From B1SED10-75 sp964636865 (lineage in GTDB: Bacteria; Bacillota; Dethiobacteria; DTU022; PWGO01), in assembly GCA_964636865.1 (NCBI GenBank), contig CAZWVJ010000005.1, positions 35,241 to 99,240 of the forward strand: a stretch of DNA of 64,000 bases, read 5' to 3'. This document shows positions 26,854 to 35,007 of the stretch, one piece after another. A program made the position numbers and the translations under genes. The notes beneath the pieces are model-generated. The model made no database searches. It was not told where the DNA came from and worked only from the letters and a program-made list of their open reading frames with translations. How positions within the stretch are numbered: position 1 is the stretch's first letter; each line of letters opens with the position of its first letter.

Positions 26854-27060
26854 TCAATTCGATTTCCTTTTTAAGATTACAAACAGCACCCCAAATAACA
26901 AAATAATCCCCAGACCTACTATAGGACATGTAGCAGCGCCTGTAGTCGCATCATCTATTGGTATCTGTGCTGTGCAAATTTCTTTTGCCAGAGCTCCCCC
27001 ACCCAAATAAAATCCTATAACAAGTAGTACTACAGCCACAGATAACCATTTTACCCCCAT
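26854..27060 (-). CDS. Small two-helix membrane protein of unknown function
   Basis: 68 residues from the ATG at 27060, which is 7 bases after GGGAGG; an earlier ATG overlaps that SD. Two hydrophobic helices (about residues 4-24 and 42-62) flank a loop with two cysteines (EICTAQIP ... ATTGAATCPIVG). It ends with basic residues (LKRKSN), so the C-terminus is probably inside. The family is not recognised. It ends 36 bases before the enolase-superfamily start and may be cotranscribed with it. Confidence 0.6.
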   Translation of the reverse strand: MGVKWLSVAVVLLVIGFYLGGGALAKEICTAQIPIDDATTGAATCPIVGLGIILLFGVLFVILKRKSN

Positions 27061-27377
27061 GCACAGACCTCCCATTTTTACCTATACAATTTTGTATCGA
27101 TTTAATGATACAAATGCATTTCAAGTAAAATTTAACCACATAATAGCAAAATTCCTCTTAAACATTATTACTTTTTTTAAAATTTGATTGTTAATATTTT
27201 CTATTTTCAAGTTTAAACTGCCGAGAGATATTTCAATAATAATTTAATGAAGTATTTAAAACGACTTAGGAATAAGAAATGTAAAAAAACCACAAATTAG
27301 GCTAAGGGAGACGTAGTGAAAGCACATAAGTTTTCTTAAACTTTGTAGAGGGAACTGTACATTAATAAAAATACATT
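27061..27377. other. Intergenic region without recognised feature
   Basis: 317 AT-rich bases between cysK and the small membrane protein gene, both minus strand. A weak AAGTTTAAGAAAACTT hairpin lies past the cysK stop but without a terminator-like T run. Nothing else is supported. Confidence 0.5.
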
Positions 27378-28286
27378 TTAGGGAGCACAGTTAGCGCAAA
27401 CGGAACGGAACAAGGTAGTGCTCAGATAACGATCGCCGCGATCCGGCAAGATAACAACAATGTTACCTTTTTTCATATTTTTAGCCAACCGAAGCGCAGC
27501 TGTCATTGCAGCTCCACTGGACATACCCGCAAAAATACCTTCTTTTACTGCCAGCAGCCGGGTAGTTTCGAAAGCATATTCATCTTCTACCACAAATTTT
27601 TCATCCATTTTATCTTCTTTATATATTTGAGGGACAATTGCTTCCCCCATGTTTTTTAACCCCTGGATAGCATGTCCCTTTACCGGCTCAACCCCCACTA
27701 TCCGAATATCAGGCTTTTTCTCTTTTAAATAAGTACCTGTACCCATTAAAGTACCTGTTGTTCCCATACCTGCAACAAAAGCATCTATTTCACCCTTAGT
27801 TTGCTCCATAATTTCGGGGCCGGTTGTTTTATAGTGAGCCAGGGTATTACCATCATTTCCGAATTGATCGGGCATGTAGTATTTACCGGGTTCCTGTTTA
27901 ATGAGGTCATAAGCTATTCTAATAGCTCCATCGGTACTTTCTCCCGATGGAGAAAGTACTACCTCTGCGCCATATGCTTCAAGTATACGCCTTCTCTCCA
28001 AACTTACACACTCGGGCATAACCAGCTTCACAGTGTAGCCTTTGGCAGCGCCAATCATGGCCAAAGCTATCCCTGTATTACCTGAAGTGGGCTCCAGAAT
28101 AACTTTTCCTTCTTTAAGCAATCCGGCATCCTCTGCTTCGCGGATCATATAAAAAGCCGGCCGGTCTTTAACTGAACCACCCGGATTATTTCCTTCCAAT
28201 TTACAATAGATATTTACCTGTGCATTATTATTTAAATTACTCAAATTTATCAGCGGTGTATTGCCGATAGAGGATAATACTCCCAT
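27378..28286 (-). CDS. cysK: Cysteine synthase (O-acetylserine sulfhydrylase family)
   Basis: 302 residues; SD GGAGGTGGAG before the ATG. PLP-dependent beta-replacement enzyme. Seen: NNPGGSVKDR with the PLP lysine at about 40, PTSGNTGIALA, the PLP-phosphate loop GMGTTGTLMGTG, and LPDRGDRYLST near the end. Length and motifs match CysK/CysM, making cysteine from O-acetylserine and sulfide (or another sulfur donor). After the usual end (LFRSV) it carries an added CxxC tail, CANCAP, which is unusual and could bind metal or be redox active. The tiny gene at 28453-28536 lies directly upstream on the same strand. Confidence 0.94.
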   Translation of the reverse strand: MGVLSSIGNTPLINLSNLNNNAQVNIYCKLEGNNPGGSVKDRPAFYMIREAEDAGLLKEGKVILEPTSGNTGIALAMIGAAKGYTVKLVMPECVSLERRRILEAYGAEVVLSPSGESTDGAIRIAYDLIKQEPGKYYMPDQFGNDGNTLAHYKTTGPEIMEQTKGEIDAFVAGMGTTGTLMGTGTYLKEKKPDIRIVGVEPVKGHAIQGLKNMGEAIVPQIYKEDKMDEKFVVEDEYAFETTRLLAVKEGIFAGMSSGAAMTAALRLAKNMKKGNIVVILPDRGDRYLSTTLFRSVCANCAP

Positions 28287-28421
28287 TACTCCACCTCCAT
28301 CATCAAATTAATTAACCATAAATAAAAAATTGTGCTGCCAAATAAATTAAAAAGTTAACTTTAATAAAATCAAACTTGTGTTATTTTTTCCGAACACTTC
28401 AGCAAATAGCCAGGACAAACT

Positions 28422-28441
28422 ACAGCGGTGACCACCGCCGC
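28422..28441 (-). promoter_or_regulatory. GC-rich hairpin after an in-frame TGA (SECIS-like candidate)
   Basis: On the minus strand an 8-bp stem (two G-T pairs) closes a GGTC loop; the loop starts 19 bases after the TGA at 28455-28453. It is far more GC-rich than its surroundings and is not followed by a T run, so it is not a terminator. Bacterial SECIS elements have a stem with a G-containing loop at about this distance from UGA. Confidence 0.4.
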
Positions 28442-28452
28442 CGTAATTATTG

Positions 28453-28536
28453 TCAACCCCCTGTTTTTGCCCTTATGAAAAAGAAAATAACCATAAGAGC
28501 AACAATACCAACACCAATAAATATATTGGGTTCCAT
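28453..28536 (-). CDS. 27-codon single-helix membrane peptide, possibly ending in selenocysteine
   Basis: An ATG at 28536 follows AGGGGTGATAAT, a good ribosome site. The frame codes for a short Asn/Pro start, one hydrophobic helix of about 18 residues and a basic end, RAKTGG, before TGA. TGA is followed by CAA and then TAA, so reading TGA as Sec would give a C-terminus GG-U-Q. A GC-rich hairpin (28422-28441) begins shortly after TGA. The gene is too short for most callers. Small single-helix proteins with a C-terminal GGU are reminiscent in layout of eukaryotic SelS/SelK, but no homology is claimed. The peptide itself is plausible from SD and hydrophobicity; the Sec reading is speculative. 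Confidence 0.45.
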   Translation of the reverse strand: MEPNIFIGVGIVALMVIFFFIRAKTGG

Positions 28537-28758
28537 ATTATCACCCCTAACCATTATAACACAACTGCAAGCTGTAGCGGGTAATAAATTCCAAAAGCTT
28601 TATTTTACACAATTAATATAATTTTTAAAGCATTTACTAAATTATGTTTTCTGCATAAGGAGTTCCTTCAAAAATCTCTAATAACTTCAAATTATTATGC
28701 AAAATTATCAATAGTACTTATATGCAGGTTTAAGAAGAATTTATAGGGATACCGTTTT

Positions 28759-29526
28759 TTAAGAAGAAATAGTAAACGTATATTCTAAATCTTGGTATTC
28801 CTCAGATTCCGGGGAATAATTCCTTTCCACAAATTTCACATTTTGTTCCCAATCTATGGTCAAAACATAAGAAGAACGGGTGCCGTAAATTGAAGTTGTA
28901 ATAAAAACGGGGGAAAGAAAGCGTTCCCATTCTTCCCCCACGCCGGTATTAGGAAGTTCAAATTCGCGGGCAGGGGTTTTATCAGCCAGAACAGACAGCA
29001 TCTCGTATGCATCGAATTCCGGTCTTTGAAGAAGGCGTTTCATAGCTTCTTTAGCACGTAATACTTTGGGCCAAGGAGTGTCAAGGAAATGGTTGCTCAG
29101 GCCATGTAAACCCGGCAATATTTCAAACATTTCGCCGGTAACGTTTGAATAATACCAAAGGGCTTCATTATCTCCCACGAGGAGGTTAAAAGGATTATAA
29201 ACCCGATTAGACTCTGCCACCGCAGACAAATAGTCCTTGGGTAGGATATTGCCAATCAAGTAATCGCTTACCAGAAGTCCCCTGGAATACGTACCTCCCT
29301 TTAACAATTTGGGGTTACGATGGTTGGTAATGCATGCAAACCGCCCCTCCAGTGTAATTCCCAGCCAGGTACCTCCGTCTTTTAAATCCCTCCCGGCAAG
29401 CACATTAGGGTAATCTTCCCAAAAATCAGCCGGAGCAGTAGGGCGCTCATAGAATTCATCCCGGTTAGCCGCCAGGACAAATTTATATTCAGGATGATCT
29501 TTATAAGCAAAAACAATGAGGCACAT
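28759..29526 (-). CDS. TANGO2/NRDE family protein
   Basis: 255 residues from the ATG at 29526, 8 bases after GGAGGG; an earlier ATG (29544) precedes this SD and is rejected. Seen: an MCLIVFAY start with Cys2, AANRDEFYERPT (the NRDE motif), AGRDLKDGGTWLGI, CITNHRNP and SRGLLVSDYL. The family resembles Ntn-hydrolase-fold proteins with Cys2 exposed. Human TANGO2 is linked to lipid, CoA or heme handling, but the bacterial role is unsettled. It is monocistronic and possibly the first gene of a loose minus-strand set with the membrane peptide and cysK. Confidence 0.88.
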   Translation of the reverse strand: MCLIVFAYKDHPEYKFVLAANRDEFYERPTAPADFWEDYPNVLAGRDLKDGGTWLGITLEGRFACITNHRNPKLLKGGTYSRGLLVSDYLIGNILPKDYLSAVAESNRVYNPFNLLVGDNEALWYYSNVTGEMFEILPGLHGLSNHFLDTPWPKVLRAKEAMKRLLQRPEFDAYEMLSVLADKTPAREFELPNTGVGEEWERFLSPVFITTSIYGTRSSYVLTIDWEQNVKFVERNYSPESEEYQDLEYTFTISS

Positions 29527-29639
29527 ATCAGATCCCTCCACCATGAATTATAACATTACGGGCAAATGGGATTTAAGTTCTTCCAGGAATTATTAGGCCA
29601 TAAATATTCAAAAACAACTCAGCTATTAGTATCATTAAA

Positions 29640-30923
29640 TTAAATTTGCTTATCTGACACTTCTTCATCTTTGTTCTTTAGGTATTGCAAGCAAACATCT
29701 AACGTTTGCTGTAGTGCCTCCAGCGGAACTTTATCGGGAGTATCCCTGACTGTATGATAATGATTAAAATACCCTTTTCCTTGAATTATTTTACCTAAAT
29801 CTATGCCTAAAATGCATGTAGTATCAATTCCCGCCTTGGCCACAGCAGCAGAATCTGTAGATCCACCGCCAAAAGGCAAAATCATCTTTTTAATATTAAT
29901 CCCTTTTTCTTCAGAAGCTTTAATGACGTCATTTACGGCCCGGGAAGACATTTTCACTGTTGAATTAAGATCTCTGGTAAGCACAAAAAGTTTTTCAGTC
30001 CCTACCAGGGTTTCCAGGTTAATTACAGTTGTATTTTCTTTTTTTAATTGTTCACCGTGCTTTTTTACATAAGCCATGGCCCCCCGCAAAAAAGCTTCTT
30101 CTGCACCAAAAGCCATGGTTATAACCCTGGTATGGCGAGGAAAAAATTTCTCCTCTTGTTCCTGTTTAGCATTTTGTAAAAATCTGCCTACCCCCATGGC
30201 CACAGATACACCGGAAAGGTTATCACCACAACCGGGAGTTTCCACCCATGTAGTAAAAAAGAAAAATAAGAGAGCAAGGGGACTTAAGTAAAGTGAGGCC
30301 AACCACCTTACATGCAATTCTGGAGAAACTCCTCCACCCGCAGCCGCAGTGGAATTAAAATAATCCGTTATATAAGAAATGCCGTTTGTAATGGCAGTCA
30401 CACTAAAAAATATTAAAGTAGCAATAACCAATACCATTAAAATGACGTAAAAAGAACCACCCCACCATTTAATAAAGTTAAACTGGTAAGGTGAATCAAG
30501 ATGACCTGAAAATATTACCGTTTGCCGGGTTTCACCGGAAGGATTAATAACTCCGTAGGTATTTTGAGAAGTTTTCTTGGGCATAAATGGATCAATTATC
30601 TTTTTGTAAAAAACGAATTGGCCTAAAAACACAAAAATAATAAATATCATAAGCAAAGCACTCAAAATGGGAACGGCATGAAAAGTAAAAAGCGCCACAA
30701 AAAAAATGGGTATTACTAACTTTATCCATCCCAGGGCAGCTTTGGGAGCCAACGAAAATTCTTCCTTTTCTACTTCATCGGAATACTCTTTCATCATCTC
30801 CGCAGTCATCTCTGCCCCTTTTCGTTCACCCTCCGATCCAGGAGACCTGGTAAAAGAACCCAATTTTTTAATATAATCGTGCATGTAATCAGCGTCACTT
30901 TTGTCGGTCTGCAAACTGCTCAA
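29640..30923 (-). CDS. Membrane-embedded M28 family metallopeptidase
   Basis: 427 residues from a TTG with SD GGGGGTG 7 bases upstream. A soluble N-terminal stretch is followed by two helices (about 70-105), a SGHLDSPYQ zinc ligand site, one or two helices (about 160-190) and another near 220-240. The catalytic part continues with TPGCGDNLSG (Asp bridging the zincs), FGAEEAFLRG (Glu pair) and a C-terminal HYHTVRDTPD His. M28 enzymes are zinc aminopeptidases; insertion of membrane helices within the fold resembles membrane M28 peptidases rather than secreted ones. The substrate is unknown. Confidence 0.85.
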   Translation of the reverse strand: MSSLQTDKSDADYMHDYIKKLGSFTRSPGSEGERKGAEMTAEMMKEYSDEVEKEEFSLAPKAALGWIKLVIPIFFVALFTFHAVPILSALLMIFIIFVFLGQFVFYKKIIDPFMPKKTSQNTYGVINPSGETRQTVIFSGHLDSPYQFNFIKWWGGSFYVILMVLVIATLIFFSVTAITNGISYITDYFNSTAAAGGGVSPELHVRWLASLYLSPLALLFFFFTTWVETPGCGDNLSGVSVAMGVGRFLQNAKQEQEEKFFPRHTRVITMAFGAEEAFLRGAMAYVKKHGEQLKKENTTVINLETLVGTEKLFVLTRDLNSTVKMSSRAVNDVIKASEEKGINIKKMILPFGGGSTDSAAVAKAGIDTTCILGIDLGKIIQGKGYFNHYHTVRDTPDKVPLEALQQTLDVCLQYLKNKDEEVSDKQI

Positions 30924-30970
30924 TCTATAACACCCCCGTTTTCCATATACTTTTGTTGCATTCCTGTAGT

Positions 30971-30982
30971 GTTAATATTAAC
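30971..30982. promoter_or_regulatory. Palindrome GTTAATATTAAC between divergent genes
   Basis: A perfect 12-bp palindrome lies in the 249-bp gap between the M28 gene (-) and the LarA-like gene (+). It could be an operator for one or both, but short AT-rich palindromes also occur by chance. Confidence 0.25.
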
Positions 30983-31172
30983 AAAATTAATATTATTAAT
31001 CAACGCTATGGAGGCCCTTATAAATGTTTTCTTATTTTTGGGCAGGATTTTACCTAAATATAGAGAAGTTTGCAGATAATTCAATAAAAATTTTTACTTT
31101 TAAGCAATGGCGTACACTATTCGCTTGGATAAGCAAGGTAATTTTATTATAAAATAAATAAGGAGATCGCAC

Positions 31173-32507
31173 ATGGAAATACAACTACCCTGGGGCAACA
31201 ATGCCCTCAATTTGCAAGTTCCCGATTCTTGGCAGGTTATATTTCCCGCCGGTAAAGAAACTCCTGAATCAAATGGATCCAACTACACTGAACAGGAAAT
31301 AGTCGAGCACTCTTTGAATAATCCCGAACAATTTTCACCACTGGATGCCCATGATTTGCATGGTAAAAAGATCGTGGTGATAGTGGACGATAACACTCGT
31401 CCCACTCCTGTATACCAATTTTTTCACCTACTGTTAAATGTTTTGGAAAAAGCCGGCGCAGACCCCGGCCAAATTCTCGTTATTCCGGCACTGGGTATTC
31501 ATACCTCCATGCAAGAAGAAGAAATGGCAGAAAAGATTGGCGCCTCAAACCTGGACAAAATAAAATGGGAAAACCATGACGCTTTTGATTCCGAAAATAA
31601 TATATATTTTGGCACTACGAACCGCGGCACGCCTGTTTACATGAATCGACATCTGGCTGATGCCGACCTCATTGTAAGCGTCGGCATGGTAGAGCCTCAC
31701 CTTTGGGCAGGCTACGGCGGCGGTCTCAAAAATTTGCTGCCGGGGGTGGCAGCATCTGATACTATCGGTAACCACCATACTATTATTGCCGAGCCCCCCT
31801 ACAAATTTAACCGCGTAGCAATAGAACCTGAAAATAATTCATTCAGGTTAGACTTGGAAGAAATTCGGGATATGATAAAAGTACCGGTGTTTTGTATCAA
31901 CGTAGTGCTGGATCAACAAAAAAGGATTATAGCCTCTTTCGCCGGCGATCCCATAGCCGTCCACCGGCAAGCAGTAAAATTTAATAAGCAAATTGCCGGT
32001 CTTTACCTGGACCGCCGTGTAGATGCTATCATAGTTAATTCATACCCCATGGAAATAAATTTTAAACAGAGCATGAAAGGAGTAGGCAACAGCCTGCCGG
32101 CTTTAAAACCCGGGGGTACTGTTATTGGTTTTCTCAAAGCAGATAGAGGCCTCGATGACATCACTCCGCCGGAAGGTTCTAAGCCTCAAGGGCTTTTAAA
32201 ATTTATCCTTCGCCTTTTAGGGCCCTCCCGGATACTGGGTTTTCTGGATCGCGTGCGTAAGGGATTAGACGTAGAAGAAAGATTCCTCATGTATTATTCT
32301 TTGCAGTTGATGCGGGAATACGATCTCTTTTTTTATGTGCCTACGCTTACTAATACGGAAGCTAAAAAGATGGGATATTTCTTCCTCTCTCATGATCCTC
32401 AGGAAAATATTAATCGTGCAGCAAAAAAAATACCTCGGAATGCACAAGTGGCAGTTTTCCCGGAAGCAGGCGCCACATTCCCTATTGTGCAAGAATCCCA
32501 CTATTAA
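31173..32507 (+). CDS. LarA-like nickel-dependent racemase/epimerase family protein
   Basis: 444 residues; SD AAGGAGAT before the ATG. The LarA family isomerises 2-hydroxyacids with a nickel-pincer nucleotide cofactor bound to a lysine. Seen: VVDDNTRPTP, IPALGIHTSM (His about 110), EPHLWAGYGGGLKNLLPG (His about 175, Lys about 186). Spacing matches His108, His174 and Lys184 of Lactobacillus LarA. No larB, larC or larE cofactor genes are in the window. The substrate may differ from lactate, as the family is diverse. GC-rich 21-bp repeats follow 11 bases after the stop. Confidence 0.88.
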   Translation: MEIQLPWGNNALNLQVPDSWQVIFPAGKETPESNGSNYTEQEIVEHSLNNPEQFSPLDAHDLHGKKIVVIVDDNTRPTPVYQFFHLLLNVLEKAGADPGQILVIPALGIHTSMQEEEMAEKIGASNLDKIKWENHDAFDSENNIYFGTTNRGTPVYMNRHLADADLIVSVGMVEPHLWAGYGGGLKNLLPGVAASDTIGNHHTIIAEPPYKFNRVAIEPENNSFRLDLEEIRDMIKVPVFCINVVLDQQKRIIASFAGDPIAVHRQAVKFNKQIAGLYLDRRVDAIIVNSYPMEINFKQSMKGVGNSLPALKPGGTVIGFLKADRGLDDITPPEGSKPQGLLKFILRLLGPSRILGFLDRVRKGLDVEERFLMYYSLQLMREYDLFFYVPTLTNTEAKKMGYFFLSHDPQENINRAAKKIPRNAQVAVFPEAGATFPIVQESHY

Positions 32508-32518
32508 AAAGGGAAGGG

Positions 32519-32560
32519 AAGGCAAGGGGACGGTTCTTCAAGGCAAGGGGACGGTTCTTC
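32519..32560 (+). repeat. Two tandem 21-bp GC-rich repeats (core GGCAAGGGGACGGTTCTT)
   Basis: Two identical 21-bp units abut (32519-32539, 32540-32560), followed by TGCC that can pair back with GGCA. The core GGGGACGGTTCT also occurs, inverted, at 33384-33424. Such elements are scattered through many Firmicute genomes and often lie near REP-associated (Y1/IS200-type) transposases; none is in this window. The composition stands out from the AT-rich surroundings. Confidence 0.8.
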
Positions 32561-32634
32561 TGCCTCACCCTATTAATCGTTGTTAAAGTAAAAATTTGTT
32601 TACCCTCAATCAAAACTTTAGCCTCTTTTGGTTT

Positions 32635-33339
32635 CTAAGGCATTTCATCAAATTCAACTTTTTCCATAGCTTCTTTCTTCCAGGCATTATCTATCCATTT
32701 CAAATCATAATAATAAAAGTATTCTGAATGAGGCGGGCCTAAATAGACCCTAACCATATCATCATTTTGAGATTCTTTTTTCCATACTAAATTTTCTTTA
32801 CTGTCATCATAGTCCTCTAAACTTTTCTCCCGAGCCTCACTTTCAGTGGTAAGTTCTACATCATCTGATTCTAATTCATATAGTTTAGCTTCAATTTTTT
32901 CGTAGTCAGGATCTTCCGCACTTTTTTCCGGAGAAAGATATTCTTTTGCCACCCATCCCGAATCTTCTTCAGAAGGATCATATATTTCCCACCAGATAAA
33001 TCCGTCTTCCTTTTCAGAATCATCATGTTTATTTTTAATAACTACTTCCTCATTTCTTTTTAATTCAGCAATAATATCATCTTCCGGCTTATCTTTGGTC
33101 CCCGGCGTCTTCCTCATTCTGAGAGTACTACCTTCACTGACTGATATAAAATATGTTTCTTCTTCCTTTTCTTCTTCTCTTTCTTCTCTAATTCTTTCTT
33201 CTTCTTGAGGATCGGAAACAGTTTCCTCTTCCTGTTTTTCATTCTCAATATCTGCTTCCTCTTCACCACCACATCCTACAAGCATAAACATCAATAATAC
33301 ACTAAAAGTTAGTAATAACATACGGTGAATATTGTTCAT
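32635..33339 (-). CDS. Lipoprotein with SH3-type domain
   Basis: 234 residues from the ATG at 33339, 6 bases after AGGTGA; a GTG two codons earlier overlaps the SD. A signal peptide with lipobox LVGC anchors it outside the membrane. A very acidic Glu-rich spacer (about 25-70) is followed by a bacterial SH3-like domain (about 72-140: SEGSTLRMRKTPG ... WWEIYD ... SGWVAKEYL), then a charged C-terminal region with YFYYYDLKWIDNAWKKE. SH3b domains often bind cell wall. The gene is flanked by inverted copies of the GGGGACGGTTCT repeat. Confidence 0.82.
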   Translation of the reverse strand: MNNIHRMLLLTFSVLLMFMLVGCGGEEEADIENEKQEEETVSDPQEEERIREEREEEKEEETYFISVSEGSTLRMRKTPGTKDKPEDDIIAELKRNEEVVIKNKHDDSEKEDGFIWWEIYDPSEEDSGWVAKEYLSPEKSAEDPDYEKIEAKLYELESDDVELTTESEAREKSLEDYDDSKENLVWKKESQNDDMVRVYLGPPHSEYFYYYDLKWIDNAWKKEAMEKVEFDEMP

Positions 33340-33383
33340 TTCCACTCACCTACCTTAAAAATGCATTTAAAATACTTTAGACC

Positions 33384-33424
33384 AAAGGCAAGGGAACAAG
33401 GCAAGAGAACCGTCCCCGTGCCTT
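33384..33424 (-). repeat. Third copy of the GGGGACGGTTCT repeat, inverted, with degenerate neighbour
   Basis: On the minus strand, right after the PrcB-like stop codon, GGCACGGGGACGGTTCTC is followed by TTGCC and a shorter copy (GTTCCCTTGCC). Outer arms AAAGGCA/TGCCTTT can pair. It is in inverted orientation to the tandem pair at 32519-32560. Confidence 0.75.
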
Positions 33425-33820
33425 TTACTCCTCAGCTACTAAATTTAACTTCACCTGTTCAAAATCACCCTCCGGCAAAGGTGCTGAATCTTCAGGGTAA
33501 GTAAGAGCCTGGGTTACGATATCATCCTCTCCGGGGGATACAAGGCTGTAATCCACCACTAAAACATCGTCTACAATCTCCAGGTTTTCAATAGTTATTT
33601 GGTAGCCACCGGTGGGCTTTTCTCCCCAATCCAGGGTAATCGTTTCCTCATCAATTTCATAAGAGACATCATTTTCCCTACGTTCTTCATCTACTCCTCT
33701 ATGTAAGTTTTCATCCACGGCATCACCTTCTTCCCCAATGTTATTACAGCCAATAATTCCCCCGCTAATCAACAATAAAACCACTAATATAAACCCTAAA
33801 ATCCAATATTTTTTTTGCAT
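33425..33820 (-). CDS. PrcB-type domain lipoprotein
   Basis: 131 residues from the ATG at 33820, placed behind AAGGGGTG; an in-frame GTG at 33829 overlaps that SD. A signal peptide with lipobox GGIIGC is followed by an acidic linker and a C-terminal domain with WGEKPTGGYQITIEN and SPGEDDIVTQALTYP. This GxKPTGGY ... VTQALTYP pattern marks the PrcB C-terminal domain, found in a Treponema protease complex and in many Firmicute envelope proteins. The function here is unknown, perhaps protease-associated or protease-inhibiting. Confidence 0.8.
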   Translation of the reverse strand: MQKKYWILGFILVVLLLISGGIIGCNNIGEEGDAVDENLHRGVDEERRENDVSYEIDEETITLDWGEKPTGGYQITIENLEIVDDVLVVDYSLVSPGEDDIVTQALTYPEDSAPLPEGDFEQVKLNLVAEE

Positions 33821-34009
33821 CAATAACACCCCTTTTATTTTTGTTTAGCAAATTAATGATTCCTTTATAATAAAGACGATTGATAAGCGAAAAAAGTTCC
33901 TTTTTTATAAAAACAATATTGGCATCTTATAATCAGAATATATTTTCAATCAGTAAAAAACAACCCCACTTTATGTAAACACCCGAACTTTTGGATACAA
34001 AAATTCATA

Positions 34010-34864
34010 TTAGTTGCATACCGGGCATTCCGCCGTAACTCGCACAAAATTGCCGTTGGGCCACATCCCGCAATCCGTCCGATATCCCTTTCTTCCTAAT
34101 TCAGCGGGACATTGGTCATATAGCATGTGATGTCCTTCAAATGTCTGGCATCCATCGCTGCTCCGGCCACATATGGAGCAGATAAATAAAGGAGAATTTA
34201 TACCCTCTTCGGTTAGCTGAATTCCTTCAAAGTCCACCTCACCTTCACAATCCACGCACATGGTACCGTCCAGTCGGCTAAAATCTTCTCGATTGAAAGT
34301 AGGGCTCGATCTTTCCGTATCTCCAAATTCAACTTCATCGGGTAAAAAAGCCAATCGGGGCATATTAACTGGTAAGATATCTTCCGCTGAATGATAGAGA
34401 ATTTCTGTTAAATTCACAACCCTGCTCCCAAAGCGGGAATCTTCAAGGGGCAAATCGTATTCCTGAAACAAAGGAAAACTTGTCATAAATAAGAGCAACG
34501 CCCCAACCAAAATAATCCCAAAACCTATCCCCACTAATGCCCCCGCCAGGTGGTCGAGGATACGCAAAGGTTTGAAGCGAGTTATGGAGCGTAAAAGGAA
34601 ACCTGCACTCATTACTAAAGCATAAATTAACATAAATATAAGAATAAAAGAAATAATATCAGCGATTCCCGTAGTAACTTGCAGATACTCGATTAAATAA
34701 TTGCTTGCCGACGGATAATAGAGGGCAGCAAAGCTAAAACCCAAAACAAGGCCAACAAGTTGGGCTAACGTCTGGATAAAACCGGATTTAAAACTGGTCA
34801 ACATAATAACTATTACCACAATGATGATTAACAGATCAATCCAGTTAATATCTAGTGCCCCCAT
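34010..34864 (-). CDS. CvpA-like membrane protein fused to a Cys-rich zinc-ribbon-like domain
   Basis: 284 residues; SD GGGAGGA 9 bases before the ATG. The N-terminal about 150 residues form a CvpA domain (NWIDLLIIIVVIVIMLTSFKSG start, four helices). The C-terminal about 90 residues carry paired cysteines (CVDC ... CSIC ... C ... C ... C ... CPVC) and histidines (GHH), typical of metal-binding ribbons. CvpA proteins are normally about 170-180 residues, as in the paralogue at 10856-11389, so this is a fusion. The metal or redox role is inferred from the cysteines only. Confidence 0.8.
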   Translation of the reverse strand: MGALDINWIDLLIIIVVIVIMLTSFKSGFIQTLAQLVGLVLGFSFAALYYPSASNYLIEYLQVTTGIADIISFILIFMLIYALVMSAGFLLRSITRFKPLRILDHLAGALVGIGFGIILVGALLLFMTSFPLFQEYDLPLEDSRFGSRVVNLTEILYHSAEDILPVNMPRLAFLPDEVEFGDTERSSPTFNREDFSRLDGTMCVDCEGEVDFEGIQLTEEGINSPLFICSICGRSSDGCQTFEGHHMLYDQCPAELGRKGYRTDCGMWPNGNFVRVTAECPVCN

Positions 34865-35007
34865 TAGGCAAATCCTCCCGTGAAGTTTTTCTCCATACGT
34901 ATTCTATCATAATAGGAGATATCGGAGATAATTTTTTACCTACTCTTCCTTGTAATTAACTCCCAAATTATAAATAATATTAAACTAACACAATTTCCAC
35001 AAATATA

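Noticed and set aside
26819..26856. Selenocysteine read-through of the TGA ending the 68-aa membrane protein (also TGA-CAA)
   Set aside because: The following bases are AT-rich and contain no GC stem at SECIS distance; the SD of the next gene lies there instead.
28422..28460. TTGACA at the end of the tiny membrane gene as a cysK promoter
   Set aside because: The spacer and -10 position fall in the GC-rich hairpin; no TATAAT-like box is present.
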